From: Verrucomicrobiota bacterium
Lineage (GTDB): Bacteria > Verrucomicrobiota > Verrucomicrobiia > CAIQCK01
Direction of reading: 5' to 3'
NCBI GenBank assembly: GCA_016235595.1
Contig: JACRJX010000038.1
Location: forward strand, 1-64,000
DNA: 64,000 nucleotides
The notes under the pieces are model-generated. The model was given only the letters and a program-made list of their open reading frames with translations. It searched no databases and had not been told where the DNA came from. This document shows positions 25,759 to 34,114 of the stretch, piece after piece. Every line of letters begins with the position of its first letter. Within the stretch, counting starts at the first letter, position 1. The position numbers and the translations under genes were made by a program.

Positions 25759-26335
25759 GGCTCCTTTGATTTCGCCGGCTCAGGATGATGTCGGCGGCCT
25801 CCTCGATGTCCTTCGCCACGATGTCGTCCGCTCCAAGCTCGTCACGATGCTTTTCGCCGTGACCGGTGAGCACGAAGATGCCGGTCGCGCCGGCGTTGTG
25901 CGCGAGATGAACGTCGTGGGGATGATCACCGACAGTGAACGAGCGGGCCAGATCCACACCGTGCTCGCGCGCCGCCTGCTCCATGAAGAATGGCTTGGGC
26001 TTGATGCACGCGCAGTCGTCGGAACGCTGGTGCGGACAACAATAGACCGCAACGATCTCGATGCCGGCCTCACGGAGACGGGACACGACATGGTCGTTGA
26101 CGCGCTGCACGTTCGCCATCGTCACTTCGCCTATGCTGACGCCGGGCTGGTTGGTGACGATGAAAAGCAGGAAATGCGGCTGCAACCGGCGCAGGGCGGC
26201 CATGGTCGCCGGATAGAACACCACCTCGTCCGGTGACCGTAGGTGACCGCGGTCTTCGATCAACGTGCCATCACGGTCGAAAAAAACAGCGGGCGTGGCC
26301 GCAGGTGAATTCGGGGTTGGGCGCGCGTTGCTCAC
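25742..26335 (-). CDS. gmhB: D,D-heptose 1,7-bisphosphate phosphatase-like HAD protein
   Basis: About 197 residues from GTG 26335 (a TTG at 26365 is possible but overlaps aspC). The HAD motif DRDGTLIED holds the nucleophile Asp; FIVTNQPGV is motif II; the zinc loop CCPHQRSDDCAC and KPKPFF, then VGDHPHDVHLA, match GmhB. It removes the 7-phosphate of D-glycero-D-manno-heptose bisphosphate for lipopolysaccharide core or S-layer sugar synthesis. It lies between aspC and carbonic anhydrase, 7 bases after aspC, apparently as a passenger in that operon. Confidence 0.88.
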   Translation of the reverse strand: MSNARPTPNSPAATPAVFFDRDGTLIEDRGHLRSPDEVVFYPATMAALRRLQPHFLLFIVTNQPGVSIGEVTMANVQRVNDHVVSRLREAGIEIVAVYCCPHQRSDDCACIKPKPFFMEQAAREHGVDLARSFTVGDHPHDVHLAHNAGATGIFVLTGHGEKHRDELGADDIVAKDIEEAADIILSRRNQRSHATTH

Positions 26336-26342
26336 GGCTTTG

Positions 26343-27518
26343 TTACTTGCCAAGCCTCCTGACAAAACAATCCATCCGCTCCAAACCTTTCTCGATGTTG
26401 GCCAGGCTCGTGGCGTAGCTGATGCGGATGTAATCGTCTGCGCCGAAGGCGATGCCGGGCACGGCGGCCACCTTCTCGGCTTGCAGCAGGCGGGCGCAAA
26501 ATTCGGTGGATTTCAGGCCGGTGCCGGAGATGTTTGGAAAGAGGTAAAACGCGCCCCGGGCGTTGCAGCAAGTGACGCCGGGGATGCTGTTGAGTTTTTC
26601 GTGCGCGAACCGGCGGCGGCGATCGAACTCGGCCAGCCATTTCGGCAGGTGATCCTGCGGGCCGTTCAGCGCGGCGACGGCCCCCTTTTGGGCGAAACTG
26701 TTCGGGTTGCTGGTGCTGTGGCTCTGGACGGCGTCAATGGCTTGGGCAATCGGCGCCGGCGCAGCAAGAAATCCCAGCCGCCAGCCGGTCATGCTCCACG
26801 CCTTGGCGAAGCCATGCACGATGATGGTGTGTTCGTAGTAGTCCGGGCCGAAGCTGGCCACGCTGCGATGGCTCGCCCCGTCGTAGAGCAGGTGCTCGTA
26901 AATCTCGTCGCTCATGATGAGCACGTTCTTCTCGACGCAGACGTCGCCGAGGGCCTTGATTTCCTCCGGCGCATAAACGCTGCCAGTCGGATTGCTGGGC
27001 GAGTTGAGGATGAACAGGCGCGTGCGCGGCGTGATGGCGGCGCGGAGTTGTTCCGGAGTGACCTTGAACTCGCTCTGGTCGGTGGTTTGCAGGACCACCG
27101 GCGTCGCGCCCGCCAGCTTGACCATCTCGGGGTAGCTCAGCCAATAGGGGGCGGGAATGATGACTTCATCGCCCTCTTGACAGGTCGCCATGATAACGTT
27201 GTAACAGGAGTGCTTGCCGCCGCAGGAGACAATGATCTGGCTCGGCTTATAGTCGAGGTTGTTTTCGCGCTTGAACTTGTCGGCGATGGCTTGGCGCAGT
27301 TCGGGGGTGCCGCTGCTGGGCGTGTACTTGGTGAAGCCTGCAGCCAGCGCCGCTGCCGCAGCGTCCTTGATGTGTTGTGGCGTGTCGAAGTCCGGTTCGC
27401 CGGCCCCGAAGCCGACCACATCCTGGCCCTCGGCCTTCATCTGCTTGGCCTTGGCATCAATGGCCAGTGTCAGCGATGGGGAGAGCGACGCGGCGCGTTG
27501 AGTGATTCGGTAGTTCAT
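26343..27518 (-). CDS. Aspartate aminotransferase (class I/II PLP enzyme)
   Basis: 391 residues. Fold-type I aminotransferase of the AspB/AAT-Ib group. Substrate-binding GAGEPDFDTP, NSPSNPTGSVY with its PLP-contacting Asn, SDEIYEHLLYDG, and Schiff-base Lys in GFAKAWSMTGWRLG; RISYATS near the end holds the carboxylate-binding Arg. It interconverts oxaloacetate plus glutamate with aspartate plus 2-oxoglutarate. It follows pckG after 46 bases on the same strand, linking both to oxaloacetate. An alternative substrate, as for many AAT-Ib enzymes (prephenate, aromatic acids), cannot be excluded. Confidence 0.93.
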   Translation of the reverse strand: MNYRITQRAASLSPSLTLAIDAKAKQMKAEGQDVVGFGAGEPDFDTPQHIKDAAAAALAAGFTKYTPSSGTPELRQAIADKFKRENNLDYKPSQIIVSCGGKHSCYNVIMATCQEGDEVIIPAPYWLSYPEMVKLAGATPVVLQTTDQSEFKVTPEQLRAAITPRTRLFILNSPSNPTGSVYAPEEIKALGDVCVEKNVLIMSDEIYEHLLYDGASHRSVASFGPDYYEHTIIVHGFAKAWSMTGWRLGFLAAPAPIAQAIDAVQSHSTSNPNSFAQKGAVAALNGPQDHLPKWLAEFDRRRRFAHEKLNSIPGVTCCNARGAFYLFPNISGTGLKSTEFCARLLQAEKVAAVPGIAFGADDYIRISYATSLANIEKGLERMDCFVRRLGK

Positions 27519-27564
27519 GGGAGTCCTGAAGTGAGGGTTTCAGTCATTCAACTTTCAATCGTGA

Positions 27565-29370
27565 CTATGCCGCCGCTGAGTTCAGCCGCTGGACCAGTTT
27601 GTTCAATTCGTTTTGCAGCGCCTCCGGCAGACGGTCGCCGAACTTTGCGTAATAGCCGCCAATATCCTGAGCCTCCTTCTTCCAGCCTTCCCCGTCCACC
27701 GCGAGCAGATCGGCCACGTCGTCCGCCGGCAAGCTAAGGCCATCGAGATCCAATGCGCCGGGTGCGGGCAGGTGGCCAATGGGCGTCTTGACAGCTTGCC
27801 CCGTGCCCTCGATGCGCTCGCAGATCCATTTCAACACCCGGCTATTCTCGCCGAATCCCGGCCAGAGCCAGCGGCCGCCGCCATTCTTGCGGAACCAGTT
27901 CACGAAGAATATTTTCGGCAGGTTCGCCCGATTCGTCCGCTGCGTGAACGACAGCCAGTGCGCGAAGTAATCGCCCATGTGGTAGCCGCAGAACGGCAAC
28001 ATCGCGAACGGGTCGCGCCGCAGCACGCCGGCTTGGTGAATGGCCGCGGCGGTGGTCTCGCTGCCTGCCGCCGAACCGAGGAACACGCCGTGTTCCCAGT
28101 CGAACGCCTCGTTGACCAGCGGGATCGTCGAGGGTCGCCGCCCGCCGAACAGAATCGCCGAGATCGGCACGCCTTCAGGACTTTCCCACTTCGGATCAAT
28201 CGCCGGGCACTGGGCCGCCGGCGCGGTAAAGCGGGCGTTGGCGTGCGCGCCCTTCCGGCCGCTGACGGGCGTCCACTCCTTGTTCTCCCAATCAACACCC
28301 CTCTCTGGCGGCGGGACGCCCATGTCTTCCCACCAGATGTCGCCTTCGGGCCGGAGCACGACGTTGGTGAAGATGGTGTTGCGCGCGACCGCCTTCAACG
28401 CATTGGGGTTGGACTTCTGCGACGTGCCGGGAGCGACTCCGAAAAAACCGGTCTCCGGGTTGACCGCATAGAGCCGGCCGTCCTTGCCAACGCGAATCCA
28501 CGCTATGTCGTCGCCGAGGCAGCGCAGCGTCCAGCCAGGCAGCGTCGGCTGCATCATCGCCAGATTTGTCTTGCCGCACGCGCTCGGAAACGCCGCGCAG
28601 AGGTAATGCGTCTTTCCTTGCGGCGAAGTCAGCGACAGGATGAGCATGTGCTCTGCAAGCCAGCCCTCCTTGCGGGCCGCCAGCGACGCGATGCGCAACG
28701 CGAGACATTTCTTGCCCAGCAAAGCGTTGCCGCCGTAACCGGAGCCGTAGGACCAGATCGAGAGCTCTTCCGGGAAATGCACGATGTGCTTCTTGGAGAC
28801 GTCAGGCTCGCACGGCCACGGCACATCCCGGTTGCCGTTGTGCAGCGGCGCGCCCACAGAATGGAGGCACGCAATGAACTCTCCATTCGCGCCGAGCTTC
28901 TCCAGCGCTGCGCGGCCCATACGCGTCATGATGCGCATGTTGACGACCACGTAGGGCGAGTCGGTTAGCTCGACGCCGATCTTGCAGAGCGGCGAGTCGA
29001 GCGGCCCCATCGCAAACGGGATCACGTAGAGCGTGCGCCCGGCCATGCAGCCGCGGAAAAGGCCGCGCAGCTTCTGCTTCATCTCCGCCGGGTCAGCCCA
29101 GTTGTTTGTCGGCCCGGCTTCCTCCTTCGTGGCGGAACAGATGTAAGTCCGGTCTTCGACCCGTGCCACGTCGCTCGGATGCGACCGCGCCAGAAAGCAA
29201 CCCGGCCGCAGACTCTTGTCGAGTGCCGTGAATGTGCCAGCGCTGACCATCACGTTGCAGAGCCGGTCATATTCCTCCTCGGAGCCGTCGCACCAATGCA
29301 CCCGGGCCGGCTGGCAAAGTTGAGCCACTTCCTCGACCCAAGCGAGAAGTTTTGCGTTCGATGTCACCAT
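27565..29370 (-). CDS. pckG: Phosphoenolpyruvate carboxykinase (GTP)
   Basis: 601 residues from ATG 29370; a longer frame upstream would read through a leader hairpin and is rejected. Converts oxaloacetate plus GTP to PEP, CO2 and GDP, or the reverse, carboxylating direction. The P-loop FPSACGKTN (261-269) contains the reactive Cys C265 of the GTP-type family; GDDIAW near 286 carries metal-binding Asp residues; SYGSGYGGNALLGKKC is the substrate region. First gene of the run pckG-aspC-gmhB-carbonic anhydrase-DUF2294. The 170-base leader contains an intrinsic terminator, suggesting control by attenuation. Confidence 0.96.
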   Translation of the reverse strand: MVTSNAKLLAWVEEVAQLCQPARVHWCDGSEEEYDRLCNVMVSAGTFTALDKSLRPGCFLARSHPSDVARVEDRTYICSATKEEAGPTNNWADPAEMKQKLRGLFRGCMAGRTLYVIPFAMGPLDSPLCKIGVELTDSPYVVVNMRIMTRMGRAALEKLGANGEFIACLHSVGAPLHNGNRDVPWPCEPDVSKKHIVHFPEELSIWSYGSGYGGNALLGKKCLALRIASLAARKEGWLAEHMLILSLTSPQGKTHYLCAAFPSACGKTNLAMMQPTLPGWTLRCLGDDIAWIRVGKDGRLYAVNPETGFFGVAPGTSQKSNPNALKAVARNTIFTNVVLRPEGDIWWEDMGVPPPERGVDWENKEWTPVSGRKGAHANARFTAPAAQCPAIDPKWESPEGVPISAILFGGRRPSTIPLVNEAFDWEHGVFLGSAAGSETTAAAIHQAGVLRRDPFAMLPFCGYHMGDYFAHWLSFTQRTNRANLPKIFFVNWFRKNGGGRWLWPGFGENSRVLKWICERIEGTGQAVKTPIGHLPAPGALDLDGLSLPADDVADLLAVDGEGWKKEAQDIGGYYAKFGDRLPEALQNELNKLVQRLNSAAA

Positions 29371-29394
29371 GGTTCTGTTCTTTCGCTTACAGGC

Positions 29395-29435
29395 AAACAA
29401 AAAGGCCAGCACGCCCATAGGGCGCCTGCTGGCCT
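29395..29435 (-). terminator. Intrinsic terminator inside the pckG leader
   Basis: Arms AGGCCAGCA (29403-29411) and TGCTGGCCT (29427-29435) plus an inner CGCCC/GGGCG stem with a 3-base loop and a 2-base bulge. On the minus strand a TTTTTGTTT tract follows at once. It lies only about 25 bases before the pckG ATG and on the same strand. Confidence 0.75.
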
Positions 29436-29540
29436 GTGCTTTGGGGAACCTCAAACGCGCTGTTCCCAACTCACTGTCTCAGATGATCGCTGCATGTCCG
29501 GCTGACGGCCGTAAACGGCCTTCATCGAACCTGCCTGCGC
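29395..29540 (-). ncRNA. Structured pckG leader: candidate attenuator/riboswitch or small RNA
   Basis: From the predicted start near 29540 the minus-strand transcript contains GATGA (29526-29522) that can pair with TCATC (29486-29482), enclosing a GGCCGT/ACGGCC hairpin (29507-29520), then a TTGGGAAC/GTTCCC hairpin (29441-29469, one bulged C before the final AA), then a strong terminator (29403-29435). It is followed directly by the pckG start. No known riboswitch class was recognised and no antiterminator pairing is obvious, so a free small RNA of about 145 bases is an alternative. The remainder of 29371-29728 has no gene. Confidence 0.45.
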
Positions 29541-29546
29541 GTGGGG

Positions 29547-29574
29547 ACTCTATGTTTCCAGCGGCGATTGTCAA
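29547..29574 (-). promoter_or_regulatory. Sigma70-like promoter of pckG leader
   Basis: TTGACA (29574-29569) matches the -35 consensus perfectly; a 16-base spacer leads to TAGAGT (29552-29547, 4 of 6). The expected start is near 29540. It points leftward toward pckG and away from xseB. Confidence 0.55.
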
Positions 29575-29728
29575 ACACCGATTTCTCTGGTTTCTCAAAC
29601 GTGGCTGCGAATCGCCCGATGCCACGGAGGTGCGTCGCTCGTTGACCTGATTCACTACGGGCTGACATCCCCCTACGTTCTGCTCGACGCCAACAAGCTA
29701 TGGTGTTAGTCTTCCTAGGATTTTCCTT

Positions 29729-30073
29729 ATGGCAACAACACGCAAGAAGTCTGGCGAGACGCAGTCGGCAACACCGGCAGGCGATCAAGCCGCTGAGGGC
29801 CTGAAATTCGAACAGGCGCTGGAGCGGCTGGAGAAGATCGTCGCTGAGATGGAGTCGGCGGATCTGCCGTTGGAGGAAGTGGTCGGCAGGTTCGAGGAAG
29901 GCACCCGGCTGATGCGGTTTTGCGCGCAGAAGCTGGAGGAAGCCGAGAAGAAGATCGAGATTCTGGCCAGGAAGAAGGACGGTACGGTGACGACGGAGGC
30001 GTTTGAGCAGGAATCGGGCGCAGAATCCGGCCGGACAGGCGGGGTCAAGGATAAGGAAGGAAAGCTGTTCTAG
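29729..30073 (+). CDS. xseB: Exodeoxyribonuclease VII small subunit
   Basis: 114 residues. The core (about 27-90) matches XseB: LKFEQALERLEKIV, then LPLEEVVGRFEEGTRLMRFC and LEEAEKKIEIL, a helical hairpin. Slightly longer than usual because of Lys/Thr-rich N- and acidic C-terminal tails. It associates with XseA, not in this window, to degrade single-stranded DNA. It sits 24 bases before dxs on the same strand, a neighbourhood (xseB-dxs) found in many bacteria. Confidence 0.92.
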   Translation: MATTRKKSGETQSATPAGDQAAEGLKFEQALERLEKIVAEMESADLPLEEVVGRFEEGTRLMRFCAQKLEEAEKKIEILARKKDGTVTTEAFEQESGAESGRTGGVKDKEGKLF

Positions 30074-30097
30074 CCGAGGGGCGGCTTTGGGAATTTT

Positions 30098-32014
30098 ATG
30101 GGAAAGTATTTGGACACCATCCATTCGCCCAGCGATGTCAAGAAGCTGAACATCGAGCAATTGACGGAGCTGGCGCAGGAAATCCGCGACACGCTCATCA
30201 ACACGCTCGCCGACACCGGCGGTCATCTCGGCCCCAATCTCGGCGTGGTGGAGGCGACGATCGCATTTCACAAGGTTTTTAGCAGCCCGAAAGACCGCCT
30301 TCTGATGGACGTGACGCACCAATGTTACGTCCACAAGATGTTGACGGGCCGCGCCGACCGGTTGCCGACGATCCGGCAGACGGACGGGCTGTGCGGTTTC
30401 ATGGTGCGCAGCGAAGGCCCGCACGATTCGTTCGGCGCGGGGCACGCCGGCACGGCGCTGTCAGCGGCGCTCGGCATGGCCGCGGCCCGCGACAAGTCGG
30501 GCACGGATGAACACGTGGTAGCGCTGATTGGCGATGCGGCATTGACCTGCGGCGTCACCTACGAGGCGATGAACAACATCAAGCAGACCACCAAGCGCCT
30601 CATCGTCATCCTCAACGACAACGAGCGGTCCATTGACAAGAGCGTCGGCGCCATCTCGCAGTATCTGAACCGCATCGTCACCAACCCGACCTACGACCGG
30701 ATGCACAAGGACTTCAACAGCTTCCTGAAGAAAGTGCCGTTCGGCGACCGGCTGATCACGCTGGAACGCAAGGCCGAGGAAGCCGCCAAGAGCATGTTGT
30801 TTCCCAGCGTCATCTTCGAGGAATTGGGACTGCGTTACCTCGGACCGATTGATGGCCACGACCTGAAAGCCCTCATAGCCAATCTGGAATTCTGCAAGCA
30901 ATCGGAAGAGCCGATGTTGCTGCACATCCGCACGATCAAGGGCAAGGGCGCCGGTTTCGCTTTGGACAACCCGGAAAAATACCACGGCTGCGCACCCTAC
31001 GACCCGGCGACCGGCAAGAGCAGGCCGACCACGATCAGTGTGCCAGCCTGGCAGGACGTGTTCGGCAACCTCATGCTGAAGTTTTGCCAGACGCACTCGA
31101 AACTGGTCGGCATCACCGGCGCGATGCCGAGCGGCACCGGCCTGAACAAGCTGCGTGACAAAATGCCCGATCGTTACTTCGACGTCGGCATCGCCGAGGA
31201 ACACGCGGTGATTTTCGCGTCGGGGATGGCGACCATGGGTTTCCGGCCGGTCGTGGCGATTTACTCGACGTTCCTCCAACGCGCCTACGACATGATCATC
31301 CATGACGTGGCGCTGCAGGGGATGCCGGTCATCTTCTGTCTGGACCGATCGGGCCTCAGCGCCGGTGATGGGCCGACGCACCACGGCCTGTTCGACATCG
31401 CCTACGGCCGCACCGTGCCAAACAACGTGTTGATGCAGCCGAAGGACGAAGATGAGTTTCAGGACATGTTCGCCACCGCGCTGACGTTGAACCAGCCGGT
31501 GTTCATCCGCTATCCGCGCGGCCCGGCAATGGGCGTGCCGATCAAGGAACATCCGCAGATTCTCCAGGTCGGCAAGGCCGAGGTGTTGCAGCACGGCCAC
31601 GACGTCGCCATCTTCAGCTACGGCTCGATGCTGCCGATGGCGCAGGACGCCGCGCGCCAACTGGCTGAAACGGGTCTCAGCGTCGCGCTCGTCAACGCGC
31701 GTTTTGCCAAGCCTCTCGATGTCGAGTGCATCGAGCGGTACGCATGCCAATGCAAGGCGTTGCTGACGTTTGAGGACCATAACGTGCTTGCCGGCTTTGG
31801 CGCGGCCGTGATCGAACATCTGGCAGATCAGCGCATCCCGACACCCATCGCGCGCGTGGGCTGGCCTGACAAGTTCGTCGAGTGGGCCAGCGACAACGAC
31901 GTGCTCCGCCAGCGCTACGGCGTCACGGCGAATGCCGGCGTGGAGAAAATCCTCGCCATACTGAAGGAACGGCAGAGCGACCCGCGTTTCCAAGTCGTCG
32001 CGGCAGCCCGATGA
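30098..32014 (+). CDS. dxs: 1-deoxy-D-xylulose-5-phosphate synthase
   Basis: 638 residues, normal length. Thiamine-diphosphate enzyme, first step of the MEP isoprenoid pathway: pyruvate plus glyceraldehyde 3-phosphate. GGHLGPNLGVVE near the N-terminus, the thiamine motif region GDAALTCG...NDNERSID, IKGKGAG, and transketolase central and C-terminal domains (GIAEEHAVIFASGMA, DRSGLSAGDGPTHHG, FIRYPRGPA). Oddity: the usual GDG of the thiamine motif is GDA. Starts 24 bases after xseB. Confidence 0.96.
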   Translation: MGKYLDTIHSPSDVKKLNIEQLTELAQEIRDTLINTLADTGGHLGPNLGVVEATIAFHKVFSSPKDRLLMDVTHQCYVHKMLTGRADRLPTIRQTDGLCGFMVRSEGPHDSFGAGHAGTALSAALGMAAARDKSGTDEHVVALIGDAALTCGVTYEAMNNIKQTTKRLIVILNDNERSIDKSVGAISQYLNRIVTNPTYDRMHKDFNSFLKKVPFGDRLITLERKAEEAAKSMLFPSVIFEELGLRYLGPIDGHDLKALIANLEFCKQSEEPMLLHIRTIKGKGAGFALDNPEKYHGCAPYDPATGKSRPTTISVPAWQDVFGNLMLKFCQTHSKLVGITGAMPSGTGLNKLRDKMPDRYFDVGIAEEHAVIFASGMATMGFRPVVAIYSTFLQRAYDMIIHDVALQGMPVIFCLDRSGLSAGDGPTHHGLFDIAYGRTVPNNVLMQPKDEDEFQDMFATALTLNQPVFIRYPRGPAMGVPIKEHPQILQVGKAEVLQHGHDVAIFSYGSMLPMAQDAARQLAETGLSVALVNARFAKPLDVECIERYACQCKALLTFEDHNVLAGFGAAVIEHLADQRIPTPIARVGWPDKFVEWASDNDVLRQRYGVTANAGVEKILAILKERQSDPRFQVVAAAR

Positions 32015-32061
32015 CCTGAACGCGGCCCGGAATCGGCGGCAAATTGCCCTAACAATTATGG

Positions 32062-32091
32062 TTGAATTACGGTGCGGACTTCGGCTAGGTT
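32062..32091 (+). promoter_or_regulatory. Possible promoter of the ferredoxin gene
   Basis: TTGAAT (32062-32067), an 18-base spacer and TAGGTT (32086-32091), 34 bases before the ferredoxin ATG, whose AGGAG ribosome-binding site is clear. Moderate match only. Confidence 0.35.
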
Positions 32092-32124
32092 CGCGCCCCT
32101 AAACTGAACCAGGAGACTTATCAA

Positions 32125-32358
32125 ATGGCAGACAAAACGAAAAAATATCAGGACAACGTCCCCGGGAAGTTCTACGTGGACGACCAATGCATTGACTGTG
32201 ACCTTTGCCGCGAGACGGCACCCGACCATTTCACGCGAAACGAAAACGGCGGTTATTCCTTCCTTTCCAAGCAGCCCGCTACGCCGGAAGAAGAAGCCCG
32301 GTGCAAAGAGGCCATGGAAGGCTGCCCCGTGGAAGCCATCGGCAACGACGGCGCGTAG
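32125..32358 (+). CDS. Small 4Fe-4S ferredoxin
   Basis: 77 residues. Single-cluster ferredoxin: three Cys in CIDCDLC (about 26-32), the fourth in GCPVEAI near the C-terminus, the pattern of a 4Fe-4S cluster. Acidic protein with the typical YVDDQCIDCDLC start. ATG 32125 follows AGGAG. Its own promoter and a strong terminator make it a single-gene unit. It may donate electrons to radical or MEP-pathway Fe-S enzymes (IspG/IspH use ferredoxin in many bacteria), which would fit its place after dxs, but this is inference. Confidence 0.92.
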   Translation: MADKTKKYQDNVPGKFYVDDQCIDCDLCRETAPDHFTRNENGGYSFLSKQPATPEEEARCKEAMEGCPVEAIGNDGA

Positions 32359-32381
32359 TCGCCTGTCCCATTTGTCCGACG

Positions 32382-32420
32382 ACGCCCTCCGCGAGTCCCG
32401 CGGGGGGCGTTGTGTTTTAT
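32382..32420 (+). terminator. Intrinsic terminator after ferredoxin gene
   Basis: Twelve-base arms ACGCCCTCCGCG (32382-32393) and CGCGGGGGGCGT (32399-32410) around a 5-base loop (one G-T pair), followed by TGTGTTTTA. It separates the rightward ferredoxin gene from the converging GH28-like gene. Confidence 0.75.
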
Positions 32421-32446
32421 CCCCCAAGGGGCTTCGGTGCGTGGAA

Positions 32447-34003
32447 TTATCGGATCTTGACGTCGCGGGTGTGCTTGCCGAGACGGAACTGTGCCTCTTC
32501 GAGACTGGTGATACGCCGATCGCCAAGGAAGAGGCCATCCACGGTGACGCCGGAAACCACATGTTCCTCACTATAGCCCACGAAGTTCGAGGGAGGCATG
32601 CGGCCGGCATGGATGCGGATGTTGCGTAGCGTGATGTCGTAGATATAACCCCGACGCTCAAGCCCTTCCGAATATTCCGCGTGCTTTTGTATGTTCAAGC
32701 AAATCGCCAGCGGCATGTATTTGCTCTTCGGGTCAGCAACGAACCGGGCCTCGTCGTCTTTCTGGATGGTCGGGCGCTGGATGACGGGGTCGTACTCGAT
32801 GCGGATGTCCTCAAAACGGACATCGTGCACCCTGCCATAATCGACATTCATGATGTCGATGGCGGGACCGGTTACGTGAATGATGTCGCAGTTGCGGAAA
32901 ACGATCCGGCGCAGATGCTCGGCGCGTGTTTCAGCTCCGATCTCGAGGCCTTTCCCCCAATCGTTCCACACCACGCAATTCTCAAAGACAATGTCCTCGC
33001 AGGTGTCGTTGACATAACCGCTATGGCCCTTCGCGCAGAGTGAATCGTCATAGGTTCGCACGAAACAGCCGGCGACAAGCGCTTTGCGGCAGTTGTGGAG
33101 GTCTATGCCGTCGGTGTTGTAACGCCAACAACCAATGGTCTTGCAGTTATTGATCTTGATGTTGTCGCATCCGAAAAGGGCGACGTTGTAGCACAGTGAG
33201 TCGCGGATGGTGATCCCCTCCATTTCGATGTCGGTGGAGTTGACGAGGTGAATCGTGTGCCTGCGGCGGCTGTTGTGGACGTCAACGGAACCGTCCCCGA
33301 GCTTGGCGACTTTGAAGAGCAACTCCTCGACGTTTTCGCTGTTATCGAGGATGCCGCGGCCAAGGATACGAACGCGATGAACACGGTCCCCGTGGATGCT
33401 GCCGTAGACGACGGCTCCCTCATCGATGTAGATCGTCTCATCGTCCTTCAGTTGCAGAACGCCGACGTGGTGAACACCCGCGCCAAAATAGCGGACCCCT
33501 TTTGCGTTGGGCGAAACGCTGTAGTTCATAGGCGGGTCGATGAAGAGATGCAGCGCGTTGTGACGCCCGTCCAGTTCGACCGAGTAGCCGCCCGCATGAG
33601 GAAGGGTGAAGGTGATTGTGCCGTCCTTCACCGTTGGAGTGACCTTGGCCGAGAGAGGACGGACGGTGCAGACCGAGAAGGCCCGACCGGGAGTGTATCG
33701 GAAGGTGATCGGCCCATCCCCCGCCAGACGCGCAAAATAGGCGACCTCACGCTGGTCGGTCGTACGCTGATGACCTGGCCAGCGCCTGTTGAAAGGATAG
33801 GCAGAGACATGGCACAGCGAGACGGGCAGCGGCTGTCCGTCTGCAGTAATGGAAATGGGAGCGGCAACCTCGCCTTGAGGAAGCGGATAGATCTTCACGG
33901 ACGTGGCCTTGTGACTCGCGACCGGGCGGACTGATTCCGGGGCGGGTTGAGCGCCGAGGCAACAACATGTAACGAACAGACACAATCCGGAAACCCTTTT
34001 CAT
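32447..34003 (-). CDS. Secreted GH28-like right-handed beta-helix protein
   Basis: 518 residues from ATG 34003, which has a GGAGG ribosome-binding site 6 bases upstream. Signal peptide (MKRVSGLCLFVTCCCLGA), an N-terminal beta-sandwich (about 30-150), then a parallel beta-helix with GH28-type active-site blocks NTDGIDLHNC and TYDDSLCAKG, whose Asp residues match the polygalacturonase catalytic acids; the later WGKGLEIG replaces the usual GHG region. Probably hydrolyses a galacturonan, rhamnogalacturonan or other uronic polysaccharide. Last gene of a seven-gene leftward locus. Confidence 0.8.
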   Translation of the reverse strand: MKRVSGLCLFVTCCCLGAQPAPESVRPVASHKATSVKIYPLPQGEVAAPISITADGQPLPVSLCHVSAYPFNRRWPGHQRTTDQREVAYFARLAGDGPITFRYTPGRAFSVCTVRPLSAKVTPTVKDGTITFTLPHAGGYSVELDGRHNALHLFIDPPMNYSVSPNAKGVRYFGAGVHHVGVLQLKDDETIYIDEGAVVYGSIHGDRVHRVRILGRGILDNSENVEELLFKVAKLGDGSVDVHNSRRRHTIHLVNSTDIEMEGITIRDSLCYNVALFGCDNIKINNCKTIGCWRYNTDGIDLHNCRKALVAGCFVRTYDDSLCAKGHSGYVNDTCEDIVFENCVVWNDWGKGLEIGAETRAEHLRRIVFRNCDIIHVTGPAIDIMNVDYGRVHDVRFEDIRIEYDPVIQRPTIQKDDEARFVADPKSKYMPLAICLNIQKHAEYSEGLERRGYIYDITLRNIRIHAGRMPPSNFVGYSEEHVVSGVTVDGLFLGDRRITSLEEAQFRLGKHTRDVKIR

Positions 34004-34114
34004 CGCCCACCTCCAGTTGACGTGTTCATCAGGTGCGGCGTGCGATCCATATTGCTGCGAATGCGCTTTCATAATTTCAAATCCTCTCGGGCTGGACTGG
34101 CTCAGTCCGAACTC

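Noticed and set aside
30461..31993. Long minus-strand frame opposite dxs (510 residues)
   Set aside because: Opposite-strand shadow of dxs. His/Arg/Val-rich translation without motifs.
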